Source: Doryteuthis pealeii (Eukaryota > Mollusca > Cephalopoda > Myopsida > Loliginidae). Taken from it: DNA of 64,000 nucleotides. The position numbers were made by a program, and so were the translations under genes. Positions 12,510 to 24,675 of this stretch are shown in pieces. The DNA is taken from the NCBI GenBank assembly GCA_023376005.1, contig CM042179.1, forward strand, positions 13,870,472 to 13,934,471, given 5' to 3'. The notes beneath the pieces were generated by a model. The model was given only the letters and a program-made list of their open reading frames with translations. It had not been told where the DNA came from and did not search any database. Numbering within the stretch: position 1 is the first letter of the stretch; each line of letters starts with the position of its first letter.

Positions 12510-12710
12510 TACCAACCCTCCGCACGAGCAATAAGATGCGACACAGTCAATTTCTTTAAGGAGTTCAGCAGGTTTGAATTCAGAGTTTTCCCTTCTCCTA
12601 GACCAAGGTTAAAGAGCCCGGTCTGCCCTACATTTACCCATAGCTGGAGGGAGAGTAGGATTCATGCCTTTCCCAAGGTATTAGTGCTAAGTGAATTACC
12701 TATGATTACT
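12510..12710 (-). mobile_element. SINE family A, 5'-truncated (inverted copy of 53,090-53,288)
   Basis: From tail CCAACCCTCCGCACGAGC to CACTTAGC-type body sequence. Confidence 0.7.
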
Positions 12711-12734
12711 TAAGCCTCTGCAGGTACAAGGTTC

Positions 12735-12977
12735 AATTATTTAAGCGGAGTTTAACAGGTTTGATTTCAGAGTTTTTTATTATCCTACACCTGCTCTTAT
12801 ACGACGGTTTAAATAGCCAGTCTTTCCCTACTATTTATCCATAGCTGAAGGAGAATAGATAAGTGCATACTATTCCCAATGGTATTAGCGCTAATGGAAA
12901 ATGCAAGTAGATTCGCCATAATTTGAACTCAGGCCACCGTGTCAATTTCCTACGATAACAATTACACCAAGTGCGTC
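12735..12977 (-). mobile_element. SINE family A, 3'-truncated (inverted copy of 52,814-53,064)
   Basis: Complement of head GACGCACTTGGTGTAATTG at its right end. Confidence 0.7.
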
Positions 12978-13443
12978 CAAAAAGTTTTTAGTTTCTAGTT
13001 CACAAAATAGATACAATATGAATAATTAATTTTCTTTTCAAATTAAATATCAAATACCAAATCAAAATTAAATAAGTTTGATTTAAACTGAGGCAAATGA
13101 TCTATATTAATTCTAACACTTAAAGATATTACATATTTTTTAAATATGAAGATTACGTAGTTTGAAGTGCTATTGCTGGCTAAGGGAAGACATTAAGACT
13201 ATTAATTCGCTCTAGAAACTCTTCACATAAGGGATAAGCTCTCATAATCCACCACCTATCAAACTCTAGCATATAAAAACATTGTCAAATGTATAATGTA
13301 AATATAAGACCCTTTATTATGCTTTTTCATTTTTAATGCAAACCAATTAAGTCTGACACAAAATATTTACTAAGCTTGTTATTCTCACACAAGGCCAACA
13401 TTTTTCAGCACCTAATGAATAACGATCTTCTTATGATTAATAT

Positions 13444-13712
13444 GGAAGCGCGTGGTTTGTAATGGTTAAAGTCATGGGAAATGGACTCGTCGCACCGAGT
13501 CCAAATCCTTGATGTGGTAATCGCTGATACTCTTCAGAAGGTATGAATCCTACACTCCTCCCAGCTAGGGATAAATAGTAGGTTAGACTGGCTTCTTTAA
13601 CCTTGGTTAGGCAACCGATCTAGAGAAGGAAAACTCTGAATTCAAACCTGTTGAACTCCGCTTAAAATATTGATCTTGTGTCACATCCTACCCGTGCGGA
13701 GGGGTTGGTGAT
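13444..13712 (+). mobile_element. SINE family A (inverted copy of 52,083-52,350)
   Basis: Head GAAGCGCGTGGTTTGTAATG through tail GGAGGGGTTGGTGATAATAT. Confidence 0.78.
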
Positions 13713-14110
13713 AATATATATTAATGTTCAGAAGACTAAATTACTAACCCATTGCTTCATGGCAAAATTACTCGCCTAGCCCAGGCAATTATAGCACTTA
13801 TAATTCATTAATTTTAATAGATGTCATATCATTATATTCTTTTTGATAGCTGATATGACTGGAGAGCTATTGGCAGAGTTTTGAATATTATGTCGAAACC
13901 TTCACACATTTCACAAGAGATCTTTAAGATTCCTAGCATGTATGTATGTTGGTTAAACCTGGGGTGCGACATGATATTAAATACTGCAAGTAGTGTATGT
14001 CAACGAGATGGAACTACAATTTTGCGTATCAACAAGATACTTCTAGAGGTATTGTATATCAATTAAATGGTACTGGAGGTAGTGTAATATCAACGATATT
14101 ATACTACTGG

Positions 14111-14188
14111 TAAAAGTAAAGTAAAGTAGTCGGGTGGCCTAATGTCAGTACCAGCCAAACAGCGAGGAGTCTATCCCATTTTCACTAT
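14111..14188 (-). mobile_element. SINE family B, 3' end only
   Basis: Complement of the block at 51,609-51,690. Confidence 0.65.
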
Positions 14189-14289
14189 ACTACTGGTAAT
14201 GCATGTAAATGAACGTAAATACGACCAGTAAATATTAATGAAAATGTACTACAATAAATACATGATATGGTATTACTTGTTGTATATGT

Positions 14290-14520
14290 ATTACCCAACC
14301 TTTCCACCAGGATTAAATTTAAAGCAAATTAAAGTTGCTTTGAATTCAGCGTTTTCCAATTCCTCGATTGATTGCCTAACCAAGGCTAAAGAACCCAGTC
14401 TGCTTACTATATACCTATATCTGAGAGAGAAATATAGCATAAGAGTGAAGTGAAAATGCAGCCTCGTCTAGAACTTGAACTCGGGTCTCTGATTCCATTT
14501 CCAACGATGTTTACGATAAG
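14290..14520 (-). mobile_element. SINE family A, degenerate
   Basis: Inverted copy of 51,276-51,510. Confidence 0.68.
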
Positions 14521-14586
14521 TGCATCTCTTACATGTCGCGTATGTTAATGCTATGTTATCATAGGACATTTTTTAAAAGTTTAAAT

Positions 14587-14820
14587 GGTGGCCTATGTCA
14601 GTATCAGCCAGACAGACTGATACCGACATTAGGCCACCCCAACAACTATCCCCTTTTCACAAGCGCTAGACCAAGGAGATTGTTTTAGCGTCTGGGGTGG
14701 AGCGGCCACAGCTACCATCATTACCTCACTTCACCGCACAGATCCCGTGATACCCATACGCTGAGATGACGAAGGGCTGGTATCGAACCAGGAACTGACT
14801 GAACTAAACCGGCCAATGTT
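14587..14820 (-). mobile_element. SINE family B
   Basis: Inverted copy of 50,978-51,215; head complement CTGACTGAACTAAACCGGCC at right. Confidence 0.75.
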
Positions 14821-15171
14821 AATGAAAAACGTACAAGTAATTTAATTTCAATGGAAATAAAAATATTATATATATGACAATGAGTATTGATGGCTACACG
14901 CAAATTCAGAGTAAATAATCTTACACTATACATACGAAGGTCGGCTGAAAAGTTTAATTGGCTGACCAAGATATTCTCACAGACTGTGATCATGGTCATT
15001 TTTCACATAGTCCCTCTAGGAATTTATTCCGTCAATGCTGCAGTGCTTGAATCCATTGCTACAGAAACATTTTTACAGCATATATAACGTCATAATATTA
15101 ACTTTTCAGCCTATGAAGTAAGAAACATGCATCCAGATTAAAGGAGATCACTGACAGTATTTGTGTATGTA

Positions 15172-15443
15172 TTTAACCAACCCCTTCACACGAGCAGAAT
15201 GAGATATTAAGTCAATTTTTAAGCGGATTTTAACAGGTTTGATTTCAATTTTCTTTTTCCATGACTGGTTGCCATACCAAGGTTAAAGAGCCCAGTCTGT
15301 CCTACTATTTACCTATAGATGGATGGAGAATAGTTGGATTCATAACTTTCCCAAGGGTATTAGCGCTACGTGAAATTCAAACATCCTCGTGTAGGATTTG
15401 AACGCGTTCCGCCGTGTACATTTCTTACGACGATAACCATTAG
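15172..15443 (-). mobile_element. SINE family A
   Basis: Inverted copy of 50,351-50,630. Confidence 0.8.
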
Positions 15444-15685
15444 AAAACAGACACATCTTTCGTAAAATTAAAATGTATATGCAGTCAGCATTACTTTAAT
15501 TTGCATCTTTAATATCTTCTATTAATAATGGAGATTCGCTTCCGGTTTTTGTCTGTAACAAAAACTACGTCACTGCTTACGTCACTATACCCGAAATCGT
15601 CATCACATAGAATACATACACTCAAATTTGAACATGCAACATTAGACAGTCCTCATTATTTTTAAAACAAGTTTTAATAGATACA

Positions 15686-16425
15686 TCCCCGGTATCATAT
15701 ATTTATATATAGTTTGTTTTATTTTAACAGATATTCAAAGTTAATACAACTTAGTTGCGATTTCAAATTGTTTTTTTGTTTTTTTGTTTTTTGTTTTTTT
15801 ACTCCTTTAATAAATTTGATGATTTCATAATTTATGGTTCAAACTCTCCGACATTTAATTTTTAACTTCCACCTCCTCAAGCAATATCTTTCAAAAAATT
15901 ATTTTTACATCGCCCGGAGGATGTTTTTTTTTATTTTGCTAGTATCTTTAATACATCTTGTTATATTTCTAAATATCCTGGGCATAAAAATATCTAATAA
16001 AAAGCAGAAAGATATTGCCGTCAATTGTTTGTAGAAAAGAAATAAACATATAAAAGAATTTTATTTACTGGACATGGCTGTTTATTCACTGGTATTTTTG
16101 TATATGTAAACAAGACTTTAAATGTTTCATTTTGAAATCATTTTCATTTACATGGATTTTGCTTCGCTTTGAAACTCAGCTGTTTAAATGGTTCTAACAA
16201 ACATTAATAATGTAATGAAAATTATCACTGTTAAATATTAATGCTTTGTTTATCTAGCTATTACAATAAAAAAACAGAGGGTACCAATAAAATAAACTAG
16301 TTGTTTTTTTGGTTTTTACAGCATATCAAACTCAGTGGGTCATTTAATGCCGACAGTTTTTAAATACATTCATTCGTAATGGATACTCATTTTTTTTTAT
16401 AAACTCATGTTTTTCTTTTATCCCA
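15686..16425. other. AT-rich DNA, no recognised feature
   Basis: Counterpart of 49,395-50,120. It contains a run of T7-G units at about 15,769-15,800 where the clean arm has a pure homopolymer. No gene or element recognised. Confidence 0.6.
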
Positions 16426-16429
16426 TAGA

Positions 16430-16635
16430 TGGGAGCCTAAACAGATACTACCACTCTGGATCAGAGTGGACCTGAGAGTAATGGGTATGAAAGGGTGTTC
16501 CAATTCCCCAAACCTCCAGACTGGAATCTAACCATCAGTTAGTTTTAACGTCAACCCAAGAAATGAGACCCTCAGCCACGGCCTTCTAACACCCATATGA
16601 TAAAAAGAGTTGGGGCTTGCCATAAGGGCAAGAAA
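16430..16635 (-). repeat. Repeat C (inverted copy of 49,188-49,392)
   Basis: Contains CCACTCTGGATCAGAGTGGA and TAACACCCATATGATAAAAA; no SINE inside. Confidence 0.6.
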
Positions 16636-17754
16636 GACTAATAAGATATTAACTAATTATGTTAGTGATTAAAAACAAGTTTAATATGGAGTCTCTTAAA
16701 AATCAGATTTTCATATTCCTCAATCAGAAATCAAAAGTAATAAAATCAAAATACTCGGGAAAATGTCTGTTTCTTTTTTTTTGTCTTTTATATTGTGAGA
16801 GAGTCCACCACCAAGCAGCACATACGTCTTTGTCTAAAAGGGATAAGGGACGGGTTTATTGCCCGGTTCTGAGGTAACTTTCAAGAGGAATGCGACGGGA
16901 CTGCGCATTCTTTTGCACTGACCATTGCAAGACTTTACTAATATATAATTTCATATTATGAGTATTTAACCTGTTTATGTTTCATTCTTATTTTAAAAAA
17001 TCACCCTGAAGCTGCCAAATTAAGCCACTGTCGAAGCTAAAATTTAATTCATAGAATTTTATGTTATAAATACTTGTGAAGAAATAAATGAATAAAAGCA
17101 TTATTGAAGTATCATTTTATAGTTATCTCCCTTAAGAATTATAACAATGTAGGTAAGCGTGAAAGTATACTTATTAAATTGCAATTATAAGTTAGAAGCT
17201 TTTTTATACTTTAAGCTAGTGCTTTTAAATCTAATAGATCTATCAAAAACCCTCTTTAATGTGTCATTTTGGCTGTGTAACATATATGCAAAATTCGACG
17301 TCATATCATTGTTATTTACTACCCTTTGCTTAGTCTGGCTAACAGTTGGTCATTTTCGATACTAATTACAGTATAAATAAAGCGAATAAAAGACCGAAGT
17401 TATGAATAGAAACACATTTTTTACGTGGCTTTCTATGAGAAAATGAGTACCGAAATTCGAAAATAAATGTAAAAAAAATAATAAATAATTAATATTTTTG
17501 GAAATTACTTTTTTTACTCATTTCGTTGATTATTTAATTGGCTATTATCTATATAAAAGAAAAAAAATTATACATCGATATTTTCTGCTTAAAAAGGGGA
17601 GGGTGTACATTTTCAATAAAGTTTTTTCTCAAAACTTATTACTTTATGTTATCATAAAATAAGGTTTGCTTGTAGATTATCATTTCTAGAATTTAAAAAA
17701 TATAACATTTTAAACTTAAAATCCGAAATATCTTAATTTTAAAATGAATTTTAT
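16636..17754. other. AT-rich DNA, no recognised feature
   Basis: Counterpart of 48,063-49,187. Short open frames are unsupported by codon pattern or any family motif. Confidence 0.6.
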
Positions 17755-18000
17755 ATATTAATTTTTCAATAGCAAAAATACTAATTAAGTTTTGAAATAA
17801 ATAACTCATGCATTATAAAATTCATTATTGATAAATCAATACTGAAATTTCATTTAAAATCCCAGATTAATTACCTCATTTTCATAGCAAAAATACCTAA
17901 TTAAAGTTTTGAAATAAAATAACTAAATGCATTATAAAATTCATTATTGATAAATCAATACTGAAAAATTTCATTAAAAATCAAGATAATTACCTGATTT
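17755..18000. repeat. 117-bp tandem duplication (inverted copy of 47,829-48,062)
   Basis: Two units beginning near the TCAATAGCAAAAATACTAA and TCATAGCAAAAATACCTAA segments; less exact than the clean copy. Confidence 0.75.
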
Positions 18001-18069
18001 TTGGTAATTTTTTTTACAATCGCGATGTTACTGAAGTTGTCACCTCTAAAGCGATGAAGTGGGCTCATC

Positions 18070-18071
<2 letters not shown>

Positions 18072-18100
<29 letters not shown>
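18072..18100. repeat. Copy-specific poly-A run (29 A)
   Basis: It replaces a few bases (about TAGTCGA) that the other two copies have at this point next to GCGATGAG...CTCATCGC. Confidence 0.9.
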
Positions 18101-18103
<3 letters not shown>

Positions 18104-18589
18104 AGCAAATTTCAGTGACGTGTTTTGAACCGTTCTTTTTAGTGTAATTACCTTGAGTCTTCTTCTTCTTCTAGTGTAGTTATTATTGTCATTAGACCAA
18201 TTTTCTCACCAATTGCAGATGACAAAAGAAAAATAATTTGCAGTGATGCAAAAGAGATGATATATTTATATAGCAGAAAATAATTGATACGGTTTGGATC
18301 CAATATTCTCATTGTAACTTTCCACATTGAAAAAGATAAAAATAATCTACGTATATGAAGCGGCTTATTCCATCGTGGGAAATTTGGTAACGTTTGCTCA
18401 TAATGACTCGGTCATCTACAGTACAAAATAGAATTAATAAAAAAAAAGTAAAAAAGGTTGGTTGATTGTAATTCTAGCGGCATGCAACACTTATTTTTAT
18501 GCGAAGATATTTTGTTTATTCATTACTTCGTATGGTACTGAATTTTTTTTACTCAATTTCTAAAACATATTTTGTTAACTCATTTATTT

Positions 18590-18775
18590 TTATTCAACTC
18601 ATTGATGTAATCCTAACATGTACTATCACTCAGGGTCAAGGTGATCTGGGAGTAATGGCCACTCTCCGGAGCCCCATAATTGGAACTTCAACTATCAGAG
18701 CTGTTTAACATAATACCCAAACAATAAGACCTGCATCAACTGCCTTCTAGTATAACATATATGAATAAAAAGTAG
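18590..18775 (-). repeat. Repeat C, first half (inverted copy of 47,078-47,250)
   Basis: TGTACTATCACTCAGGGTCA through the CTTCTAGTATAACATATATG that precedes the SINE. Confidence 0.6.
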
Positions 18776-19063
18776 GAAGCGCGTAGTGTAATGGTTAAAG
18801 TCATGGGAAATGGACTCTCCGCCGAGTTCAAATCCTGGACGTGGTAATTGCATTTCCACTTAGCGCTAATACCCTTGGGAAAGGTATGATCTTACTCTCC
18901 CTCCAGCTATGGGTAAATAGCGCAGGACATACTGGGTTCTTTAACCATGGCTAGGTAGCCAGTCTAGGAGAGAAACTCTGAATTCAAACCTGTTGAAACT
19001 CCGCTTAGAAATTGACCTTGTGTCGTAAATCCTGCTCGTTGCGGAGGGGTTGTAAATATATAT
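18776..19063 (+). mobile_element. SINE family A (inverted copy of 46,796-47,077)
   Basis: Head GAAGCGCGTAGTGTAATGG; the same insertion into repeat C. Confidence 0.8.
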
Positions 19064-19215
19064 AGATACCAAAGTGTTAGGGGTTGCCATTTAGGACAAC
19101 ATGGTGGGACAAATCATAAGCATCTCGGATCACTCCCATGGTCAACTGGTGGGTGATTTTACCCTCTGTAGAGGTGCAGTAGATGTAATTCTTCAGCTCG
19201 AGCCGACAGGTTGAA
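19064..19215 (-). repeat. Repeat C, second half
   Basis: AAAGTGTTAGGGGTTGCCAT then a moderately GC-rich stretch ending near GAGCCGACAGG; counterpart of 46,630-46,790. Confidence 0.5.
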
Positions 19216-19726
19216 GTAAAAATGTAAAAGAAAAGGGCGATGTGTCAAAGTAATTTGAAGTAAAGGAGAAAATATCATATAAAAGGTACTAGATACCATT
19301 TTTTAAAATAATTTTTTATTTATAAAAAATTAGGCGCTAAAGATAATAACCACATGTTTTTCCACATTTTTGTTAAGGGAGACGTAAGATATTTCAAATG
19401 CTTATATTGTATTACGAGCACAGCAAGTCGTTTATATAATCGGTTAAGGGCGTGGCGAGCGGCGCTGTGGCAAAGAACGAGGCCGCTGCAAAAGGTAAGC
19501 TGCGCTAACGCTGGGTGAGTTCTCTAAATAATAAATTTAAAAAATTAAAAAAGTTGAGTGCACAATAATATAAATTCTAACAGAAAATTGTTTAATATTA
19601 ACATTAAAGTCTCACAAAAATGCAATTATGAAAAACAAAACAAATTTTGGTTGAACTTTTTCTGTCAATGAAAAATGAGAAAACTTAATTATCTTTTTTA
19701 ATACTCTATTCTTTTAGTAAATAGAG

Positions 19727-19975
19727 GAGGCAGCCTGTGATGTAATGGTTATTCGCGAGAAAATAGATACAAACTAGCCAGTGTAGACAAGACTGCAAGC
19801 ATTTTGCATAGTTCTAAATACACTTGGGAAAAAGTATGCATCACTATATTCCCCTCTAGTAAATAGTAGGGAAGACTAGGATCTTTATCTTGGTATGGCA
19901 ACCAGACCTCGAGAAAGGAATTTCTTATCAAATCTGTTATAACTACACTTAAAAATACAACCCCTCGTTAGTAAA
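19727..19975 (+). mobile_element. SINE family A, old
   Basis: Inverted copy of 45,870-46,118. Confidence 0.7.
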
Positions 19976-20584
19976 TGCATACAATTTAACCTGATATCCT
20001 TTTCTTGATCTCAAAAGGAAATTTTTTGTGATCTATTATTTCCAAGAGGAACATGTTTTTTATTGACAATTCAATAGACATATAGTATACATTAATTGGA
20101 AAAGCAATAGAAAAAAATTTTAATCGTTTTTTATCGCTTCAAGAAAATGGGGAGAGACCTTCGTAAAAAATGTTTCCCCTAATATAACTTTGAGGAAAAA
20201 ACCTATATTTTAAACATAAATTCATCAAAGGTGAATAAGTATTAATTTCTCGTGAAATTTGACTGTTAAATGAGTTTTTTTTAATTTAAAAACAAAAGCC
20301 TGTAGTTGTAATTTGTTTTTTGGCTACGTTACATTTCAATTGATTAAATCAGAGTGAAATGTAAACATTTTTTTATTCATAATTTTTCATTACTTCGGTA
20401 GCTTGAAAATCATCAGGAGTTTTTTTAATGTTTCTTTTGATGTTAAGACATTTTGACGAATAATATTAACCTTTGTTTATTTGTATTAAAATTCGGGGGT
20501 GGGTTAATAGTATTAAATATGTATGGGGGTAAATTTTTACACGTAGATTTGGAGGTCCCTAAAGGAAATGAATACGATGACACG

Positions 20585-20765
20585 AGTTTATATTCTTGAT
20601 GAGGGCTGGTTACATTTCACAATAGCACTAATACTTTTTATTCTTCTCCAACTATTGCAAAATTAGCAGGGTAGGCTTGTCTCTCCGATTTGGTATGATA
20701 ACAAGGGTACTAATTCGCAGAGTTTTCAGTCCCGGCCTCCTGCCTTAAAAACCTTACATGGTGAT
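20585..20765 (+). mobile_element. SINE family A, very diverged
   Basis: Inverted copy of 45,110-45,295. Confidence 0.5.
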
Positions 20766-21309
20766 AGGTAAAAAAAGAACGCGTGGTAAAATATAGCATT
20801 AAATATTTTGGTAAACGCTAAAGCGCTATTTAAAAAAAAAATTTTCTTTTAATATTTTCATAAAATTCAATCGACAAATTATTTTTTCATATACAAGCAG
20901 GCAGCCGCTTTAGCTAAGGACTTCATTCATAGGTGGGGTTTTGTTTTTTAGCCTTTCACCGCCTAAGCGTTTTTTTTTAAAGGCAGGAGATGGAACACAG
21001 CGAATAATACCAAAAAGAAGTTTTGGTATCCTTATCATCACAAAAATATAAATATAAATGAAATATAAATAAACGTTTGTGTTAATTATTCGTGTTTTAT
21101 TTTAACATTAATTGCCATTCATAAGAAATATTTACAGAGCTGGTAAAATAAGCATAGAAGTAGGTTTACTCTTTAACACTTTTTCCTAAATTTTAGTACC
21201 AAGGGTGAAGGAAAATCTGAATTCAAAACCTGTTAACTGCTTATATCTTTGACTAGTTTATTTAAGAAATTCGATGTAATATTCCAAAGATTACATTTCT
21301 TTAAGTCAC

Positions 21310-21400
21310 TGAGATTTGGGGAAAATGTGCATAGACAGGAAAAAGCTGGGAGAGTAAAGCTTTGGATCATGGCAGTGGAGAAAAACTTTGCAGGAAGACA
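21310..21400 (+). pseudogene. LINE fragment, third copy, cut by the gap
   Basis: The sequence matches 29,280-29,370 (shared AGCTTTGGATCATGG, then the GGAAGACA just before the gap) and breaks off at the N run before the finger codons. Confidence 0.5.
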
Positions 21401-21500
21401 NNNNNNNNNNNNNNNNNNNNNNNNNNNNNNNNNNNNNNNNNNNNNNNNNNNNNNNNNNNNNNNNNNNNNNNNNNNNNNNNNNNNNNNNNNNNNNNNNNNN
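21401..21500. other. Assembly gap (100 N)
   Basis: Exactly 100 N. The left flank lies in the LINE fragment matching about 44,450-44,540. The right flank jumps to sequence matching about 52,420 and 13,400. The gap therefore joins two different copies of the repeated locus and is not a simple unsequenced hole. Confidence 0.97.
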
Positions 21501-21566
21501 CCGAGAGATTCACAAAGGCAACCATTTTAGCACCTAATTGAATAAACGATTTCTTATGATTAATAT

Positions 21567-21822
21567 GGAAAGCGCGTGGTGTAATGGTTAAGTCATGGGA
21601 AATGGATCGTCGCACGAGTCCAATCTTGATGTGGTAATCGTGATACTCTTGGGGAAAGGTATGAATCCTACATCCTCCAGCTAGGGATAAATAGTAGGTT
21701 AGACTGGCTTCTTTTAACTTGGTTAGGCAACCGATTCTAGAAGGAAAATCTGATTCAAACCTGTTGAATCGCTTAAAAAATATTGATCTTGTGTCACATC
21801 CTACCGTCGGAGGGGTTTGGTG
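21567..21822 (+). mobile_element. SINE family A (inverted copy of 52,083-52,350)
   Basis: Head GGAAAGCGCGTGGTGTAATG; body with several one-base losses. Confidence 0.75.
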
Positions 21823-22204
21823 AATATATTATTAATGTTCAGAGACTAAATTACTAACCATTGCTTCATGGCCAAAATTACTCGCCTAGCCAGGCAATTA
21901 TAGCACATTATACATAATTTTATAGAGTCATATGCATTATATTTTTTTGATAGGCTGATATGACTGGAGAGCTATTGACAGAGTTTTGAATATATTCGAA
22001 ACCTTCAAACATATTCACAGAGATCTTAAGATTCTAGATGTAGTATGTTGTTTAAACGGGGTGGACATGGATATTAAATACTGCAAAGTTAGCTGTATGT
22101 CAACGAGATGGAACTACAAGATTTTGCGTATCAATCAGATCTTCTAGAGTATTGTATATCAAATTAAATGTATGGAGGTAGTGTAATAAACGATATGTAT
22201 ACAT

Positions 22205-22290
22205 GTAAAAGTAAGTAAAAGTAGTCGGGGTGGGCCTAATGTCAGTAAGCCAAACAGCGAGGGAGTCATCCCATTTTCCACTATAAACTA
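22205..22290 (-). mobile_element. SINE family B, 3' end only
   Basis: Noisy inverted copy of 51,609-51,690. Confidence 0.6.
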
Positions 22291-22387
22291 TGGTTATGGC
22301 ATGTAAAATGAACGTAACTCGACATAAATATTTGAAATGTACTACATAGAATAGCATTGAATGGTATTACTTGTTGTATTGTATTTA

Positions 22388-22612
22388 CCAACCTTTTACA
22401 CAGGATTAATTTAAAGCAATTAAAGTGTCCTTTTGAATTCAGGCGTTTTTCCTTTTCCTCGATTGATCTGCCTACAAGGCTAAAAACGCTCTAACCCTAC
22501 TATATCTATATCTGAGAGAGAATAGTAGCATCAGAGTGAAGTGAAAATGCAGCTAGTCTAGAACTTGAACTCGGGTCTCTGATTCCATTTCCAACGATGT
22601 TACGATAAGTGC
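22388..22612 (-). mobile_element. SINE family A, degenerate
   Basis: Noisy inverted copy of 51,276-51,510. Confidence 0.6.
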
Positions 22613-22682
22613 ATCTCTTACATGTCGGCGTATGTTAATCGGCTAATGCACATCATAGGAACATTTTTTAAAAAGTCGTAAT

Positions 22683-22912
22683 GGTGGGCTAATGTCAGTA
22701 TCGCCAGACAGACTGATACCCGACATTAGGCCACCCACAATATCCCTTCACAAGCGCTAGAAACGAAGGAGATTGTTTTAGCGTCTGGGGTGGGCGCACC
22801 GCTACCATCATTACCTACTTACCGCACGATCCTGTGATACCCATATGCTGAGATGGCGAGGGCTGGTACGAACGCAGGACTGACTGAACTAAACGGCCCA
22901 ATGTTAATGAAA
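22683..22912 (-). mobile_element. SINE family B
   Basis: Noisy inverted copy of 50,978-51,215. Confidence 0.68.
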
Positions 22913-23257
22913 CGTACAACACGTATTTATTTCAATGGAATAAAATTTATATTATGAAACTGAGTATTGATGGTACACGCCCAAATTCAGAGTCATATCT
23001 TTACCTATTACATACGAAGGTGGCTTGAAAAGTTTAAGTTGGCTGACCAAAGAATTTCTCACACTGTGACCAAATGAAGGTCATTTTTCAACATAGTCGT
23101 CTAGGAATTTATTCCGTCAATTGCTGCGTGCTTGGATCCGCAATTGCTACAGAAACATTATTATTGTATATAACGTTCATAAATAAAACTTTTCAGCTAT
23201 GAATGTAAGACTATGCATCCAGATTAAAGGAGATCACTGACAGTATTCTGTAATGTA

Positions 23258-23521
23258 TTTACAACCTTCAACGCGAGCAGAAGGGATTTAAGGATCAGTT
23301 TTTAAAGGCGGATCTTTACAGGTTTGATTTCAATTTTTTTTTCCATGACTGTTTGCATACAGGTTAAGAGCCAGTCTGTCCTACTATTTACTTATAGATG
23401 GATGGAGAATAGTTGGAGTTCATACTTTCCAAGGGTAGTTAGCGCTAACGTGAAATTCAAAATCTCGTGTAGGATTTTGAACGCGTTCCGCGTGTACATT
23501 TCCTTACGCGATAACCATTAG
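23258..23521 (-). mobile_element. SINE family A
   Basis: Noisy inverted copy of 50,351-50,630. Confidence 0.7.
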
Positions 23522-24479
23522 AAAACAATACATCTTTCGTTTAAGTTAAATCTATATGCAGTCAGCATTACTTTAATTGCTCTTTAATTCTTCTATTAAT
23601 AATGGAGATTCGCTCCGGTTTTTGTCTGTAACAAAAACTACGGTCACTGTACCCGAATGCGTCATAACATAGAATCATACACTCAAAATTTTGACATGCA
23701 ACATTAGAACAGTCCTCATTATCTTTTTAAAAAAGTTTTAATAGATACATCCCGTATCATAAATTTATATATGTTTGGCTTTTATTTTAACAGATATTCA
23801 AAGTTAATGAGAACTTAGTTTCGATTTCAAATTGTTTTTTTTTTTTTTTTTTTTTTTTTACTCCATTTAAATAAATTTGATGATTCAGGATTTATGGTTC
23901 AAAACTCTCCGACATTTAATTTTTAACTTTCCAGCTCCCTCAAGGCAATATTCTTTCAACACAAAAATTATTTTTACAATCGCCCGGAGGAATGTTTTTT
24001 TTTATTTGCTAGTATCTTTAATACATTTGTTATATTTCTAAATATCGCTGGGCATAAATATCTAATAAAACAGAAAGATATTGCCGTCAATTGTTTTGTA
24101 GAAAAGAAATAACCTTATAAAAGAATTTTATTTATGGACATGGCTGTTTTTCATCTGGTATTTTTGTATGTGTAACAAGACTTTACAATGTTTCATTTTG
24201 AATCATTTTCATTTACATGGATGTTCTGCTTCGCTTGAAACTCAGCTGTTAAATGGTTCTACAAACATTAATATGTAATGAAAATTATACTGGTTAATTA
24301 TTAAATGCTTTGTTCATCTAGCTATTAAATAAAAAACAGAGGTACCAATAAAATAAACTAGTTTGTTTTGTTTGGTTTTACAGCATATTCAAACTCAGTG
24401 GGTCATTTAATGCGACGTTTTGAATACTTCATTCGTAATGGATACTCAATTTTTTTATAAACTCATGTTTTTCCTATTT

Positions 24480-24675
24480 ATCCCTAGATGGGTAGCCACA
24501 GATACTACCGATCTGTCAAGTGGACCTGAGAGTAATGGGTTGAAGGGTGTCCAATCCCCAAACCCAGAACCTGGAATCTAAAGCATGCAGTTAGTTTAAC
24601 GTCACCAAGAAAATTGATGACCCTCAGCCAGCGGCTTCTAACACCATATGTAAAGAGTTGGGGCTTTGCCATAAG
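24480..24675 (-). repeat. Repeat C without SINE
   Basis: Noisy inverted copy of 49,188-49,392. Confidence 0.5.

Larger units (their letters stand above)
7771..21400 (-). repeat. Large inverted block, reverse complement of about 57,967-44,450
   Basis: From 7,771 the sequence runs back along the opposite strand of the block to its left, reaching the complement of position 1 at about 15,685. It then continues into sequence equal to the reverse complement of 50,120 down to about 44,450. It stops at the run of N inside a LINE fragment. Together with 1-7,772 it forms a palindrome with arms of about 7.8 kb. Confidence 0.93.
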
